Counted from the stretch's first letter, positions 1 through 8,228 are shown. The stretch is DNA of 11,496 nt from AWTP1-18 sp036518635 (GCA_036518635.1 DATDMT010000241.1:1-11496); one strand, 5' to 3'. Numbers and translations are program-made. The notes: generated by a model from the letters alone, not told the origin.

Positions 1-69
1 CAGCGCCGCGTGGCCCTGGATCAACTGGCCGAAGCTGCGGCCGAATGGATCATCGGATCAGAAGAGTAA
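1..69 (+). CDS. hisS: Histidyl-tRNA synthetase, C-terminal end only (partial)
   Basis: An open frame enters from the left edge and ends at TAA 67-69, giving 22 residues that finish in WIIGSEE. The acidic end preceded by a DQLAE-type helix resembles the end of the anticodon-binding domain of bacterial histidyl-tRNA synthetase, which charges tRNA-His in the cytoplasm. The main support is gene order: hisS directly upstream of yfgM, bamB and der is a widely conserved arrangement in beta- and gammaproteobacteria. The next gene starts 13 bases downstream, so they are probably cotranscribed. So little is visible that the assignment rests mostly on context. Confidence 0.7.
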   Translation, partial: QRRVALDQLAEAAAEWIIGSEE

Positions 70-82
70 TCGGGAGACCCCA

Positions 83-748
83 ATGGCAGTCTATGACCTG
101 GAAGAACAGGAACAGCTCGACGAGCTGAAAACCTGGTGGAAGCAATACGGCAATCTGGTGACCTCCCTGGTCACTGCGCTGGCCGTGGTGGCGGTGGGTT
201 GGCAGGGCTGGAACTGGTGGCAGCGCAACCAGGCCGCCCAAGCCGCCGCACTCTATGGCGGCATCGAAAAGGCTGCCTCGGTGCGCAACGTCAAGCAGGC
301 CCGCGATTTCGCCGGCGAGTTGATCGACAAATACCCGCGCACGGCCCAGGCCGCCATGGGCGCGCTGCTCTCGGCCAAGGTCCAGGTGGAGGGCGGCGAC
401 GCCAAGAACGCCCGCAGCCAGTTGCAATGGGCGGCCGACAATGCAACTGACGACGCCCTGCGTTCTCTGGCCAAGCTGCGCCTGGCCGCCCTGTTGCTCG
501 ACGACAAGGCCTACGACGAAGCCCTGAAGCAGATTCCCGCCGATACTGCCAGCCCCTTCGCCGCGCGCTTCGGCGAGGTCAAGGGCGACATCCTGGTGGC
601 CCAAGGCAAGACGGTCGAAGCCCGCGCCGCCTACGAGGCCGCGTTGCAGCAGTTGGACAAGCAGACCAAGGACGATGCCGCCGGCCAGGCCCGCGCCTAT
701 CGCGAAATCGTCCAGGCCAAGCTGGATACTCTGGGGGCCGCCAAGTGA
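83..748 (+). CDS. yfgM: YfgM-family membrane-anchored TPR protein (Sec translocon accessory subunit)
   Basis: The 221-residue product has a short cytoplasmic N-terminus rich in Glu, Asp and Leu (about 1-22), one hydrophobic membrane segment (about 24-42) followed by a Trp-rich WNWW border, and a long periplasmic helical region with tetratricopeptide-like repeats (about 50-215). This is the YfgM / DUF2133-type layout. In E. coli, YfgM associates with SecYEG and the periplasmic chaperone PpiD and takes part in handing over secreted proteins; that role is inferred here from family membership. The ATG at 83 is preceded by GGGAG at 72-76, well spaced. The stop overlaps the GTG start of bamB, pointing to translational coupling. 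The pairing with bamB, another envelope-biogenesis gene, fits the family. Confidence 0.9.
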   Translation: MAVYDLEEQEQLDELKTWWKQYGNLVTSLVTALAVVAVGWQGWNWWQRNQAAQAAALYGGIEKAASVRNVKQARDFAGELIDKYPRTAQAAMGALLSAKVQVEGGDAKNARSQLQWAADNATDDALRSLAKLRLAALLLDDKAYDEALKQIPADTASPFAARFGEVKGDILVAQGKTVEARAAYEAALQQLDKQTKDDAAGQARAYREIVQAKLDTLGAAK

Positions 749-1905
749 GCTCCGCCGCCCTGCGCACCTGCCTGCTGTGCGTCGCCGTGATGCTGGGCGG
801 CTGCTCCGTCATCGATACGGTCAATCCTTTCAGCTCCAGCCCAGATCCGCGCACCTTGCCGGCGCCCTTGCCGCCCCTGAGCGGCAAGATCGCCAGCATC
901 AAGGCGGCGTGGACCGCTTCGGTCGGTACCGCTGGCGATTACCTGTTCTCGCCGGCGGTGGTTAATACCTCGGTCTATGCGGCGGGCACCGATGGCGCCC
1001 TGGCGCGCTTGGACGAGGGTCGCCAAGTCTGGCGCATCAGCGCCGCCAAGAGCCTTTCCGGCGGCGTCGGCAGCGACGGCAAACTGGTGGTGGTCGGCAC
1101 GCCCAAAGGCGATGTGCTGGCCTTCGATGCCGCCGACGGCAAGCCCCTGTGGACCGCCAAGATCGGCTCCGATGTGCTGGCGCCGCCGCTGATTTCCGAG
1201 GGCACGGTGTTCGTTCGCTCCGGCGATGCCCGTATCTATGCCTTCAACGTCGCCGACGGCAAGCGCCGCTGGGTCTATCAGCGCGCCACGCCGGCCTTGA
1301 GCCTGCGCGCCGCGGCGGAGATGACCGCGGTGCCCGGCGGTGTGCTGGCCGGTTTCCCCGGCGGCAAGGTGGCGGCGATTTCGGCCGCCAATGGCGCCGC
1401 CATCTGGGAAGTGACCGTCGCCCTGCCCAAGGGCTCGACCGAACTGGAACGGGTCGCCGATGTCACCAGCGCACCCATCACCAGCGGCCGCGAAGTCTGC
1501 GCCGCCGCCTTCCAGGGCCGCGTCGCCTGCTACGACTCGATCAGCCTGCAACTTGCCTGGGCACGGGATATTTCCTCCTCCGCCGGTCTCGATCTCGATA
1601 GCCGCAGCGCTTACGTCAGCGACGATAAGGGCGCCGTCCAGGCCTTCGACCGCAAGGCCGGCGCCAGCCTGTGGAAGCAGGACAAGTTGGCCAACCGCGG
1701 CCTGTCGCGCCCCTTGCTGATCAGCGCCTATGTGGTCGTCGGCGACTTCCAGGGCCAGGTGCATTTGCTCAATCGTGACGACGGCTCCTTCGTCGGCCGC
1801 TTTGCCACCGACGGTAGCCCCATCGTTGCCGCGCCGCGTCGCATCGGCGATCATGTGCTGATCCAGACCAAGAACGGCAACCTCTACGCGCTCGCCATCG
1901 ACTGA
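745..1905 (+). CDS. bamB: Outer membrane protein assembly lipoprotein BamB
   Basis: The 386-residue product begins with a lipoprotein signal peptide: a hydrophobic stretch (about 9-18) and lipobox L17-G18-G19-C20, with Ser at +2, which favours outer-membrane sorting. The rest is a run of PQQ-like beta-propeller blades, visible as recurring AFD..DGK..W and YAFNVADGKRRW motifs from about residue 75 to the end. BamB is the accessory lipoprotein of the BAM complex; it binds BamA and helps insert beta-barrel proteins. The length matches the family. The start is GTG at 745, overlapping the yfgM stop (GTGA); the next in-frame ATG (790) would delete most of the signal peptide, so GTG is preferred. 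The stop overlaps the der start by one base. Confidence 0.95.
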   Translation: MSSAALRTCLLCVAVMLGGCSVIDTVNPFSSSPDPRTLPAPLPPLSGKIASIKAAWTASVGTAGDYLFSPAVVNTSVYAAGTDGALARLDEGRQVWRISAAKSLSGGVGSDGKLVVVGTPKGDVLAFDAADGKPLWTAKIGSDVLAPPLISEGTVFVRSGDARIYAFNVADGKRRWVYQRATPALSLRAAAEMTAVPGGVLAGFPGGKVAAISAANGAAIWEVTVALPKGSTELERVADVTSAPITSGREVCAAAFQGRVACYDSISLQLAWARDISSSAGLDLDSRSAYVSDDKGAVQAFDRKAGASLWKQDKLANRGLSRPLLISAYVVVGDFQGQVHLLNRDDGSFVGRFATDGSPIVAAPRRIGDHVLIQTKNGNLYALAID

Positions 1906-3227
1906 TGAAACCTACTCTGGTCATTGTCGGCCGTCCCAATGTCGGCAAAAGCACGTTGTTCAACCGCCTCACCCGCAGTCGCGATGCGCTGGTGGCGGAC
2001 ATGCCGGGTCTCACCCGCGACCGCCACTACGGCCATGGCCGCGGTGCCGACAAGCCCTATCTGGTGGTGGATACCGGCGGCTTCGAGCCCCTCGCCAAGG
2101 AAGGCATCGTCCAGGAAATGGCGCGCCAGGCCGAGGCGGCCATCGCCGAAGCCGACGCTCTGTTGTTTGTGGTGGACGGCCGCGCCGGCCTGACCCCCCA
2201 GGACAAGGCCATCGCCGACCGCCTGCGGCGCACCGGTCGCCCCATGCATCTGGTGGTCAACAAGGCCGAGGGAATGCAGCGCGCCATGGTGGCCGCTGAA
2301 TTCCATGAACTCGGTTGCGGCGATCCGTTGGTGATCTCCGCCGCCCACGGCGACGGCGTGCGTGAGCTGATCGAGCTGGCGCTGGCGCCCTTCCCCAACG
2401 ATGCAGATGAGGGCGAGGGCGAGAAGGTGCCGCGGGTCGCCATCGCCGGCCGCCCCAACGTCGGCAAGAGCACCCTGATCAACACCCTGCTCGGCGAAGA
2501 GCGGGTGATCGCCTTCGACATGCCGGGCACCACCCGCGACGCCATCGAGATCGCCTTCGAGCGCAACGGCCGGCGTTACACGCTGATCGACACCGCCGGC
2601 TTGCGCCGCAAGGGCCGGGTCTTCGAAGCGATCGAAAAGTTTTCGGTGATCAAGACGCTACAGGCGGTGGAAGAAGCCAACGTGGTGGTGCTGATGGTGG
2701 ATGCCAGCCAGGACATTTCCGATCAGGATGCCCATATCGCCGGCTTTTGCATCGAAGCCGGGCGCGCCCTGGTGCTGGCAGTCAACAAATGGGATGCGAT
2801 CGACGACTACCGCCGCGAGCGGGTTAAGGTGGATATCGCCCGCAAGCTGAACTTCCTCGGCTTCGCCCGGGTGCATTACATCTCGGCCAAGGAAGGGCAG
2901 GGCATCGGCGCCGTGCTGGGCTCGGTGGACAAGGCCTACGCCGCCGCCATGGCCAAGCTGCCGACGCCCAAGCTGACCCGCGCCTTGCTGTCGGCGGTGG
3001 AAAAGCAGGCGCCGCCGCGCCACGGCGTGTTCCGGCCGAAGATGCGCTACGCCCACCAGGGCGGCAGCAATCCGCCGATCATCGTGGTTCACGGCAATGC
3101 CCTGGATCACGTTCCGGCTTCCTACACCCGCTACCTGGAACGCTGCTTCATGGAAACTTTCCGCCTGCAGGGCACTCCATTGCGTATTCAGTACAAATCC
3201 TCACGCAATCCGTACGCCGACAAATAA
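1905..3227 (+). CDS. der: Ribosome-assembly GTPase Der (EngA)
   Basis: The 440-residue product has the tandem GTPase architecture unique to Der. The first G domain has the P-loop GRPNVGKS at 9-16, DTGG near 56-59 and an NKAE base-recognition motif near 118. The second has GRPNVGKS at 182-189, DTAG near 229 and NKWD at 294-297. A C-terminal KH-like domain follows (about 355-440) and ends in the typical SSRNPY segment. Der is essential in most bacteria and acts in maturation of the 50S subunit. The ATG start overlaps the bamB stop (TGATG) and has no clear Shine-Dalgarno, so translation probably depends on coupling with bamB. All nucleotide-binding motifs look intact. Confidence 0.97.
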   Translation: MKPTLVIVGRPNVGKSTLFNRLTRSRDALVADMPGLTRDRHYGHGRGADKPYLVVDTGGFEPLAKEGIVQEMARQAEAAIAEADALLFVVDGRAGLTPQDKAIADRLRRTGRPMHLVVNKAEGMQRAMVAAEFHELGCGDPLVISAAHGDGVRELIELALAPFPNDADEGEGEKVPRVAIAGRPNVGKSTLINTLLGEERVIAFDMPGTTRDAIEIAFERNGRRYTLIDTAGLRRKGRVFEAIEKFSVIKTLQAVEEANVVVLMVDASQDISDQDAHIAGFCIEAGRALVLAVNKWDAIDDYRRERVKVDIARKLNFLGFARVHYISAKEGQGIGAVLGSVDKAYAAAMAKLPTPKLTRALLSAVEKQAPPRHGVFRPKMRYAHQGGSNPPIIVVHGNALDHVPASYTRYLERCFMETFRLQGTPLRIQYKSSRNPYADK

Positions 3228-3309
3228 GCTTCGAGGGCCAGGCGCGATTCTGGCGGCCCCCGGAAAAATGCATTAGAGTTCTACTTCAAAACAAAAACAG
3301 GGGTATCCC
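3228..3309 (+). promoter_or_regulatory. der-hfq intergenic region, probable hfq promoter and leader
   Basis: This is the longest gap in the + strand gene cluster. Its first half contains an imperfect hairpin (GCCAG 3237-3241 with CTGGC 3250-3254, 8-base loop) that lacks a following T tract. Its second half is A/T-rich, from about 3264 onward. Weak -10-like hexamers (TAGAGT at 3274-3279) can be found but without a convincing -35, so no exact promoter is assigned. hfq commonly has its own promoters in proteobacteria, and the change in composition fits that. Confidence 0.4.
3299..3303 (+). promoter_or_regulatory. Shine-Dalgarno site of hfq
   Basis: AGGGG lies six bases upstream of the ATG at 3310 and fixes that start. 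The preceding tract is A-rich and probably unstructured, consistent with efficient initiation. Confidence 0.6.
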
Positions 3310-3549
3310 ATGAGCAATAAAGGGCAAATGCTACAAGACCCGTTCCTCAACACGCTGCGCCGGGAACACATCCCGGTGTCGATCTATCTGGTGAACGGCA
3401 TCAAGCTGCAGGGGCAGGTGGAGTCTTTCGACCAGTACGTGGTGCTGCTCAAGAACACGGTTACCCAGATGGTGTACAAGCACGCCATTTCCACCGTGGT
3501 TCCGGCCCGCCCGGTCAACTTCAGCCACGACGCACCGCCGACCGAGTAA
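3310..3549 (+). CDS. hfq: RNA chaperone Hfq
   Basis: The 79-residue product is a complete Hfq. The N-terminal helix carries GQMLQDPFLNTLRRE, with the proximal-face Gln at position 9. The Sm1 region includes SIYLVNGIKLQGQVESFDQY and the Sm2 region the diagnostic YKHAIST at 56-62. Hfq forms a hexameric ring that pairs small RNAs with mRNAs and influences mRNA stability and translation. The C-terminal tail after the Sm core is only about ten residues, much shorter than in E. coli but usual for betaproteobacteria, as are the Tyr in the DQY segment and the His in the rim region (RREH). It is followed 39 bases later by hflX, the standard order. Confidence 0.98.
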   Translation: MSNKGQMLQDPFLNTLRREHIPVSIYLVNGIKLQGQVESFDQYVVLLKNTVTQMVYKHAISTVVPARPVNFSHDAPPTE

Positions 3550-3570
3550 TGCCATTCAGCCTCCTCGGGG

Positions 3571-3589
3571 CGGAGAGTCTGCCGCTCCG
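3571..3589 (+). other. Possible hairpin covering the hflX ribosome-binding site
   Basis: CGGAG at 3571-3575 can pair with CTCCG at 3585-3589 across a 9-base loop. The 5' arm contains the only GGAG-type ribosome-binding sequence before hflX, and the 3' arm touches the first base of the GTG start. An alternative stem, GGCGG 3569-3573 with CTGCC 3579-3583, competes for the same bases. The pairing is visible in the sequence; any effect on translation is inference. Confidence 0.35.
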
Positions 3590-4746
3590 TGTTTGATCGC
3601 CCAGCGACCGGTACGGCCGCCCTATTGGTTCAGCTCGACTTCGGTGAAGGTGACTTCACCGAACGTCTGGAAGAATTCAAACTGCTGGTCAGCAGTGCCG
3701 GCGCACAAGTCGGCGGCATCGTCAGCGGCAAGCGCCCCCGTCCCGATCCGGCGCTGTTCGCCGGCAAGGGCAAGGTGCAGGAAATCGCCGAGGCTGCCCG
3801 CCTGCACGAGGCCGATGTCGTCCTCTTCAATCACGAACTCTCGCCCGGCCAGCAGCGCAATCTGGAACGCGCCCTGGAACGCCGGGTGGTGGACCGCACC
3901 AGCCTGATTCTCGACATCTTCGCCCTGCGCGCCCGCAGCCACGAAGGCAAGCTGCAGGTCGAACTGGCGCAGTTGCAGCACCTCGCCACCCGCCTGGTGC
4001 GCGGCTGGACTCACTTGGAACGGCAAAAAGGCGGTATCGGCCTGCGCGGCCCCGGTGAAACCCAGCTCGAAACCGACCGCCGCCTGCTCGGCAACCGGGT
4101 CGCGATGCTGAAGGATCGCCTCAAGCAGATGGAGCGCCAACGTGCCGTGCAGCGCCGCGCCCGGGACCGCAACCAGGTGCTATCGGTCTCCCTGGTCGGC
4201 TACACCAATGCCGGCAAGAGCACCCTATTCAATGCCATGACCAAGGCCGGCGCCTACGCCGCCGACCAGTTGTTCGCCACCCTGGACACCACCTCCCGCC
4301 GGCTGTTCGTCGAAGGCGCTGGCCAGATCGTCCTGTCCGATACCGTCGGATTCATTCGCAACCTGCCCCACTCCCTGGTGGCCGCATTCCACGCTACTCT
4401 GGAAGAAACCGCCCGCGCCGACTTGCTGCTGCACGTGGTCGATTCGGCCAGCCCGGATCGGCAGCAGCAGATGCACGCGGTAAATTCGGTGCTGCATGAA
4501 ATCGGCGCCGGCGAGGTGCCGCAAATCCTTGTCTGGAACAAGATCGATGTAACGGCTGCCGACCCGGCCATTGAGCGGGAGGGCGAAGACGGCCATGGTA
4601 AAATCTGCCGGGTTCGCTTGAGCGCCAAATCCGGTGCCGGGCTCGATCTGTTGCGCGAAACATTGGCCGATTTCGCCCTGGAATTCCGGGCACCCCCGGA
4701 CCAACCATTGATGCCTGCCACCACCTACCAGCCGGAAACCCAATGA
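3589..4746 (+). CDS. hflX: Ribosome-associated GTPase HflX
   Basis: The 385-residue product has the HflX layout: an N-terminal nucleotide-binding-like domain (about 10-120) with the GKGK segment typical of the family, a helical linker with ERQKGGIGLRGPGETQLE (about 145-162), then a G domain with P-loop GYTNAGKS at 204-211, DTVGF at 251-255 and NKID at 317-320. HflX binds the 50S subunit and splits stalled ribosomes under stress such as heat, as known from E. coli; that role is inferred here. The GTG start at 3589 is chosen because MFDRP matches the usual N-terminus. The stop overlaps the ATG at 4743 that opens the hflK frame. The C-terminus is shorter than in E. coli, as is common in this group. 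Confidence 0.95.
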   Translation: MFDRPATGTAALLVQLDFGEGDFTERLEEFKLLVSSAGAQVGGIVSGKRPRPDPALFAGKGKVQEIAEAARLHEADVVLFNHELSPGQQRNLERALERRVVDRTSLILDIFALRARSHEGKLQVELAQLQHLATRLVRGWTHLERQKGGIGLRGPGETQLETDRRLLGNRVAMLKDRLKQMERQRAVQRRARDRNQVLSVSLVGYTNAGKSTLFNAMTKAGAYAADQLFATLDTTSRRLFVEGAGQIVLSDTVGFIRNLPHSLVAAFHATLEETARADLLLHVVDSASPDRQQQMHAVNSVLHEIGAGEVPQILVWNKIDVTAADPAIEREGEDGHGKICRVRLSAKSGAGLDLLRETLADFALEFRAPPDQPLMPATTYQPETQ

Positions 4747-4760
4747 TTGCCGGAATCCTG

Positions 4761-6008
4761 ATGTCCCTCAACGATCACGGTTGGGGCAACAAGCCTGACC
4801 CCAAAGGCAGTAACGACGGCCCCCCCGATCTGGAAGAAATCTGGCGCGATTTCAATCGGCGCCTGACCGGTATTTTCGGTGGCAAGGGCGGCGGTTCCGA
4901 CATGCCGCCTGCCATGAGTCCGCGCCAATGGGGCGGTGGTGCCGGCATTCTTGTCGTACTGGTGCTCAGCATCTGGCTGGCCACCGGCTTCTATATCGTC
5001 GATGCCAGCCAGCGCGGCATCGTGCTGCGTTTCGGCAGCTATAGCCAAACCACCGAGCCCGGCTTGCGCTGGCGTATGCCCTGGCCTATCGAAAGCCATG
5101 AAGTGGTGAATCTCTCCGGCGTGCGTACCGTCGAAGTGGGCTACCGCGGCTCGGAAAAGAGCAAGGTGCTGAAAGAGGCCCTGATGCTGACCGACGACGA
5201 GAACATCGTCAGCGTCCAGTTCGCCGTCCAGTACCTGCTCAAGGACCCGGTCAAATACGTCTTCAGCACCCGCAATCCGGACGAGGCCGTGATCCAGGCG
5301 GCGGAAACCGCGATTCGCGAAGTGGTCGGCAAGAGCAAGATGGACTTCGTGCTTTACGAAGGCCGCGACGTGATCGCTGCCAGCACCGCCAAGCTGATCC
5401 AGGACATCCTCGACCGTTACAACACCGGCATCCAGGTGCGCTCGGTAACCATGCAGAGCACCCAGCCGCCCGAGCAGGTGCAGGCCGCCTTCGACGACGC
5501 GGTCAAGGCCGGCCAGGATCGCGAGCGGAAAAAGAACGAAGGCCAGGCCTACGCCAACGACGTGATCCCCAGCGCCAAGGGCACTGCGGCGCGGCTGATC
5601 GAAGAAGCCAACGGCTATCGTTCCAGCATGATCGCCACCGCCGAAGGCGACGCCTCGCGCTTCTCGCAACTGCTGCCGGAATACGCCAAGGCCCCCGAAG
5701 TCACGCGCAACCGCTTGTATCTGGAAACCCTGCAACAGATCTACGCCAACACCAGCAAGGTGTTCATCGACGCCAAGGGCCAGGGCAATCTGCTCTACCT
5801 GCCGCTGGACAAGCTGATGCAGGCTGCCGGCGCCGTCGCGCCGTCGCCCGTCACGGAACCCGCCGCCGCCGTGCCGGCTCGCCCGGCCGCACCGGCCGGC
5901 TCCAACGAGGTACCGCCGCAATTGGAAAAGACCCCCGCCATCGGCGGTAGCGGCAGCGACTACCGCGCCCGCGAATCCCTGCGCTCCCGCGAACGGGGAG
6001 AACGATAA
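4761..6008 (+). CDS. hflK: FtsH protease modulator HflK
   Basis: With the start at 4761 the product has 415 residues and begins MSLND.GWG, the usual HflK N-terminus. An in-frame ATG at 4743, overlapping the hflX stop, would add six residues (MIAGIL) not typical of the family. The Gly/Pro-rich cytoplasmic N-terminus contains PPDLEEIWRDFN (about 21-32), followed by a membrane segment (about 61-80), then the periplasmic SPFH/band-7 domain and helical region (about 80-340), and a low-complexity Pro/Ala tail. HflK and HflC form a large membrane cage around FtsH and modulate its degradation of membrane substrates. The stop overlaps the hflC start by one base (TAATG), fitting stoichiometric production. 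Confidence 0.94.
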   Translation: MSLNDHGWGNKPDPKGSNDGPPDLEEIWRDFNRRLTGIFGGKGGGSDMPPAMSPRQWGGGAGILVVLVLSIWLATGFYIVDASQRGIVLRFGSYSQTTEPGLRWRMPWPIESHEVVNLSGVRTVEVGYRGSEKSKVLKEALMLTDDENIVSVQFAVQYLLKDPVKYVFSTRNPDEAVIQAAETAIREVVGKSKMDFVLYEGRDVIAASTAKLIQDILDRYNTGIQVRSVTMQSTQPPEQVQAAFDDAVKAGQDRERKKNEGQAYANDVIPSAKGTAARLIEEANGYRSSMIATAEGDASRFSQLLPEYAKAPEVTRNRLYLETLQQIYANTSKVFIDAKGQGNLLYLPLDKLMQAAGAVAPSPVTEPAAAVPARPAAPAGSNEVPPQLEKTPAIGGSGSDYRARESLRSRERGER

Positions 6009-6886
6009 TGCCGCGCTCCCTGTCCCTCGTTATTCCCGCGATCCTCGGGCTGCTGATCCTGCTGCTGACTTCGGTGTTCACCGTCGACCAACGCCAGTAC
6101 GCGATCATCTTTCAGCTCGGCGAAGTGCGCCAGGTGATCACCGAACCCGGCCTGGCGCTGAAGTTTCCGCTGATCCAGAACGTGCGCTTTTTCGACAAGC
6201 GCATCCTGACCCTGGATACCGCTGAGCCGGAGCGCTTCCTGACCGCCGAGAAAAAGCCGGTGCTGGTGGATTCCTTCGTCAAGTGGCGCATCCATGACGT
6301 CAAGCAGTTCTACGTTTCCGTCAGCGGCGACGAGCAACTGGCTCGCACCCGCCTGGCGCAAACCGTGAACTCCGGTCTGCGCGAGGAATTCGGCAAGCGC
6401 ACCGTGCACGATGTGGTCTCCGGCGAGCGCGAAAAGATCATGGCCGAAGTGCTGAAGAAGGCCGACGCCGACGCCCGCACCATGGGCGTGCAGATCGTCG
6501 ACGTGCGCCTGAAGCGGGTGGACTTTCCGCCGGAGGTTTCCGAGTCGGTCTATCGCCGGATGGAGACCGAGCGCAAGCGCGTCGCCAACGAACTGCGCTC
6601 CCAGGGCGGCGCCGATGCCGAAAAAATCAAGGCCGATGCCGACCGGCAGCGCCAGGTGATCGTCGCCGAAGCCTATCGCGACGCGCAGAAAATCCGCGGC
6701 CAGGGCGATGCCAAGGCCGCTGCCATCTACGGCCAGGCGATGGGCAAGAACCCCGAGTTCTACGCCTTCTATCGCAGCATGGAAGCCTACCGTGGCACCT
6801 TCAAGAACAAGGCCGACGTGATGGTGATGGACCCTTCCTCCGATTTCTTCAAGTACCTGAAGAGCGCCGGCAAGTCCGGCAAGTGA
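6008..6886 (+). CDS. hflC: FtsH protease modulator HflC
   Basis: The 292-residue product has one N-terminal membrane segment (about 5-24) followed by the SPFH/band-7 domain, starting with TVDQRQYAIIFQLGE and containing EPGLALKFPLIQNV and FDKRILTLD. It continues with a long charged helical region containing ERKRVANELRSQG and AEKIKADADRQ, and ends with an EFYAFYRSMEAYR segment typical of HflC. It partners HflK in the periplasm-facing HflKC complex that regulates FtsH. The start overlaps the hflK stop, and the stop lies just before the DUF2065 gene. Length and motifs look normal, with no sign of truncation. Confidence 0.95.
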   Translation: MPRSLSLVIPAILGLLILLLTSVFTVDQRQYAIIFQLGEVRQVITEPGLALKFPLIQNVRFFDKRILTLDTAEPERFLTAEKKPVLVDSFVKWRIHDVKQFYVSVSGDEQLARTRLAQTVNSGLREEFGKRTVHDVVSGEREKIMAEVLKKADADARTMGVQIVDVRLKRVDFPPEVSESVYRRMETERKRVANELRSQGGADAEKIKADADRQRQVIVAEAYRDAQKIRGQGDAKAAAIYGQAMGKNPEFYAFYRSMEAYRGTFKNKADVMVMDPSSDFFKYLKSAGKSGK

Positions 6887-6888
6887 TC

Positions 6889-6892
6889 GAGG
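6889..6892 (+). promoter_or_regulatory. Shine-Dalgarno site deciding the DUF2065 start
   Basis: GAGG lies five bases before the ATG at 6898 and just after the hflC stop. It supports ATG 6898 over the upstream in-frame GTG at 6883, which has no comparable site. Confidence 0.55.
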
Positions 6893-6897
6893 CTTCG

Positions 6898-7083
6898 ATG
6901 GGCACGTCCTTGCTGCTGGCCTTGGGCCTGATGCTGGTGGTGGAAGGCATCCTGCCGTTCATCGCGCCCAAGGTGTGGCGCGAGACCTTTATCCGCGTGA
7001 CGGCCTTCAAGGACGGCCAGTTGCGCTTCCTCGGCATGGCTTCCATGCTGCTTGGTCTGATCCTGTTGTGGGTGAGTAGATGA
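6898..7083 (+). CDS. DUF2065 family small inner-membrane protein (YjeT-like)
   Basis: The 61-residue product consists of two hydrophobic segments (about 2-22 and 44-60) joined by a charged, amphipathic stretch with a KVWRETF motif. This is the layout of DUF2065/YjeT proteins, which commonly follow hflC. The function is unknown; the position next to hflKC suggests a membrane role tied to that complex, but this is inference. I chose ATG 6898 because the product then begins MGTSLLLALGLMLVVEG, the usual N-terminus, and because of the GAGG site upstream. An in-frame GTG at 6883 overlapping the hflC stop would add five residues. The stop overlaps the hisZ start (ATGA). Confidence 0.88.
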   Translation: MGTSLLLALGLMLVVEGILPFIAPKVWRETFIRVTAFKDGQLRFLGMASMLLGLILLWVSR

Positions 7084-8228
7084 TGCGTTGGTTGTTGCCG
7101 GAATCCATTGAAGACATGCTGCCCGCCGAGGCCCGCGGCATGGAGGCGCTGCGTCGCCGCTTGCTGGATTCCTATGAACGTCACGGCTACCAGTTCGTCG
7201 TGCCGCCGCTGCTCGAATACGTCGAGTCCCTGCTTACCGGCAGCGGTCGCGACCTGGACCTACGCACCTTCAAACTGGTCGATCAATTGTCCGGCCGCAC
7301 CATGGGCGTCCGTGCCGACATCACGCCCCAGGTGGCGCGGATCGATGCCCATTTGCTGAACCGCAAGGGCGTTACCCGCCTGTGCTACTGCGGCAGCGTG
7401 CTGCACACCCTGCCGGCCGGCTTCAACGCCACCCGCGAGCCGGTACAGCTCGGCGCCGAGCTCTACGGCCACGCCGGCATCGAAGCCGACATCGAAATCG
7501 TCCGCCTGCTTGGCGAATCGCTGAAGGTCGCCGGCGTTTCCGCGCTGCGTATCGACCTCGGCCACCTCGGCCTGTTCCGCACCCTCAGCAGTGCCGCCGG
7601 TTTTGCTGGCGATGCCGAAGAAGCCCTGTTCGCCGCCCTGCAGACTAAGGATGTGCCCACCCTGCGCGACCTGGTGGCCCAGGCGCCACAGCCGCAGCGC
7701 GATGCCCTGCTGGCCTTGCCGGGCCTCTACGGCGGCCGTGAGGTGCTCGACCGCGCCGCGCTGCTGCTGCCCGCCAGCGTCAAGCCTTGTCTCGACGAAC
7801 TGCGTCGCCTGGCCGACTCCCTGGCCGGCTTGCCGATCAGTTTCGACCTGGCCGACTTGCGCGGCTATCACTATCACAATGGCATCGTCTTCGCCGCCTA
7901 TTGCCGCGGCAGCGCCAGCGCCGTCGCCCTCGGCGGCCGCTACGACAAGGTCGCCCAGGCCTGGGGCCGCGACCGCGCCGCTACCGGCTTCTCCCTCGAC
8001 CTGCGCGAGCTGGCCCGCCTGGCGCCCCAAGCGGCAGCGCCCGGCGGCATCCTCGCCCCCTGGCCCGAGGACGACCAACTCCACGCCGAAGTCGCGCGCC
8101 TGCGCGATGCCGGTGAGACCGTATTGATGGCCCTGCCGGGCCATGAAGGCAGTTGGCGCGAAGCCGGCGCCGACCGTCGCCTGGTGCAGCGCGACGGACA
8201 ATGGATTATCGAAGCACTCCAAGATTAA
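7080..8228 (+). CDS. hisZ: ATP phosphoribosyltransferase regulatory subunit HisZ
   Basis: The 382-residue product is a paralogue of the class II histidyl-tRNA synthetase catalytic core without the anticodon-binding domain, which defines HisZ. Visible landmarks are the N-terminal WLLPESIEDMLP segment, DLRTFKLVDQLSGRTMGVRADITPQVARID (about 60-90) and YHNGIVFAAY followed by GGRYDK (about 265-295). HisZ has no aminoacylation activity; with short-form HisG it makes the hetero-octameric enzyme of the first step of histidine synthesis and confers feedback sensitivity. The short HisG it needs is not in this window. The start is the first of two consecutive ATG codons (7080, 7083) and overlaps the DUF2065 stop. 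Sitting before purA is a recurrent betaproteobacterial arrangement. Confidence 0.95.
   Translation: MMRWLLPESIEDMLPAEARGMEALRRRLLDSYERHGYQFVVPPLLEYVESLLTGSGRDLDLRTFKLVDQLSGRTMGVRADITPQVARIDAHLLNRKGVTRLCYCGSVLHTLPAGFNATREPVQLGAELYGHAGIEADIEIVRLLGESLKVAGVSALRIDLGHLGLFRTLSSAAGFAGDAEEALFAALQTKDVPTLRDLVAQAPQPQRDALLALPGLYGGREVLDRAALLLPASVKPCLDELRRLADSLAGLPISFDLADLRGYHYHNGIVFAAYCRGSASAVALGGRYDKVAQAWGRDRAATGFSLDLRELARLAPQAAAPGGILAPWPEDDQLHAEVARLRDAGETVLMALPGHEGSWREAGADRRLVQRDGQWIIEALQD

Noticed and set aside
697..1854. Long minus-strand open frame opposite bamB
   Set aside because: It is a shadow of the high-GC bamB coding strand, of low complexity and without a recognisable motif or ribosome-binding site.
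3235..3259. Hairpin after der as a rho-independent terminator
   Set aside because: The stem is short or bulged and is followed by CCGGAAAAAT rather than a T tract, so it does not meet the usual criteria.
3251..3271. Sigma-54 type promoter before hfq (TGGC followed by TGC)
   Set aside because: The spacing between the GG and GC elements is about six bases too long for a -24/-12 promoter.
3310..3549. Tyr in place of the E. coli proximal-pocket Phe and His in the rim of Hfq
   Set aside because: Both changes, and the short tail, are as I recall usual for betaproteobacterial Hfq, so they are not unusual here.
4725..5921. Long minus-strand open frame opposite hflK
   Set aside because: It is antisense to a clear SPFH-domain gene and has the same compositional artefact; no homology is recognisable.
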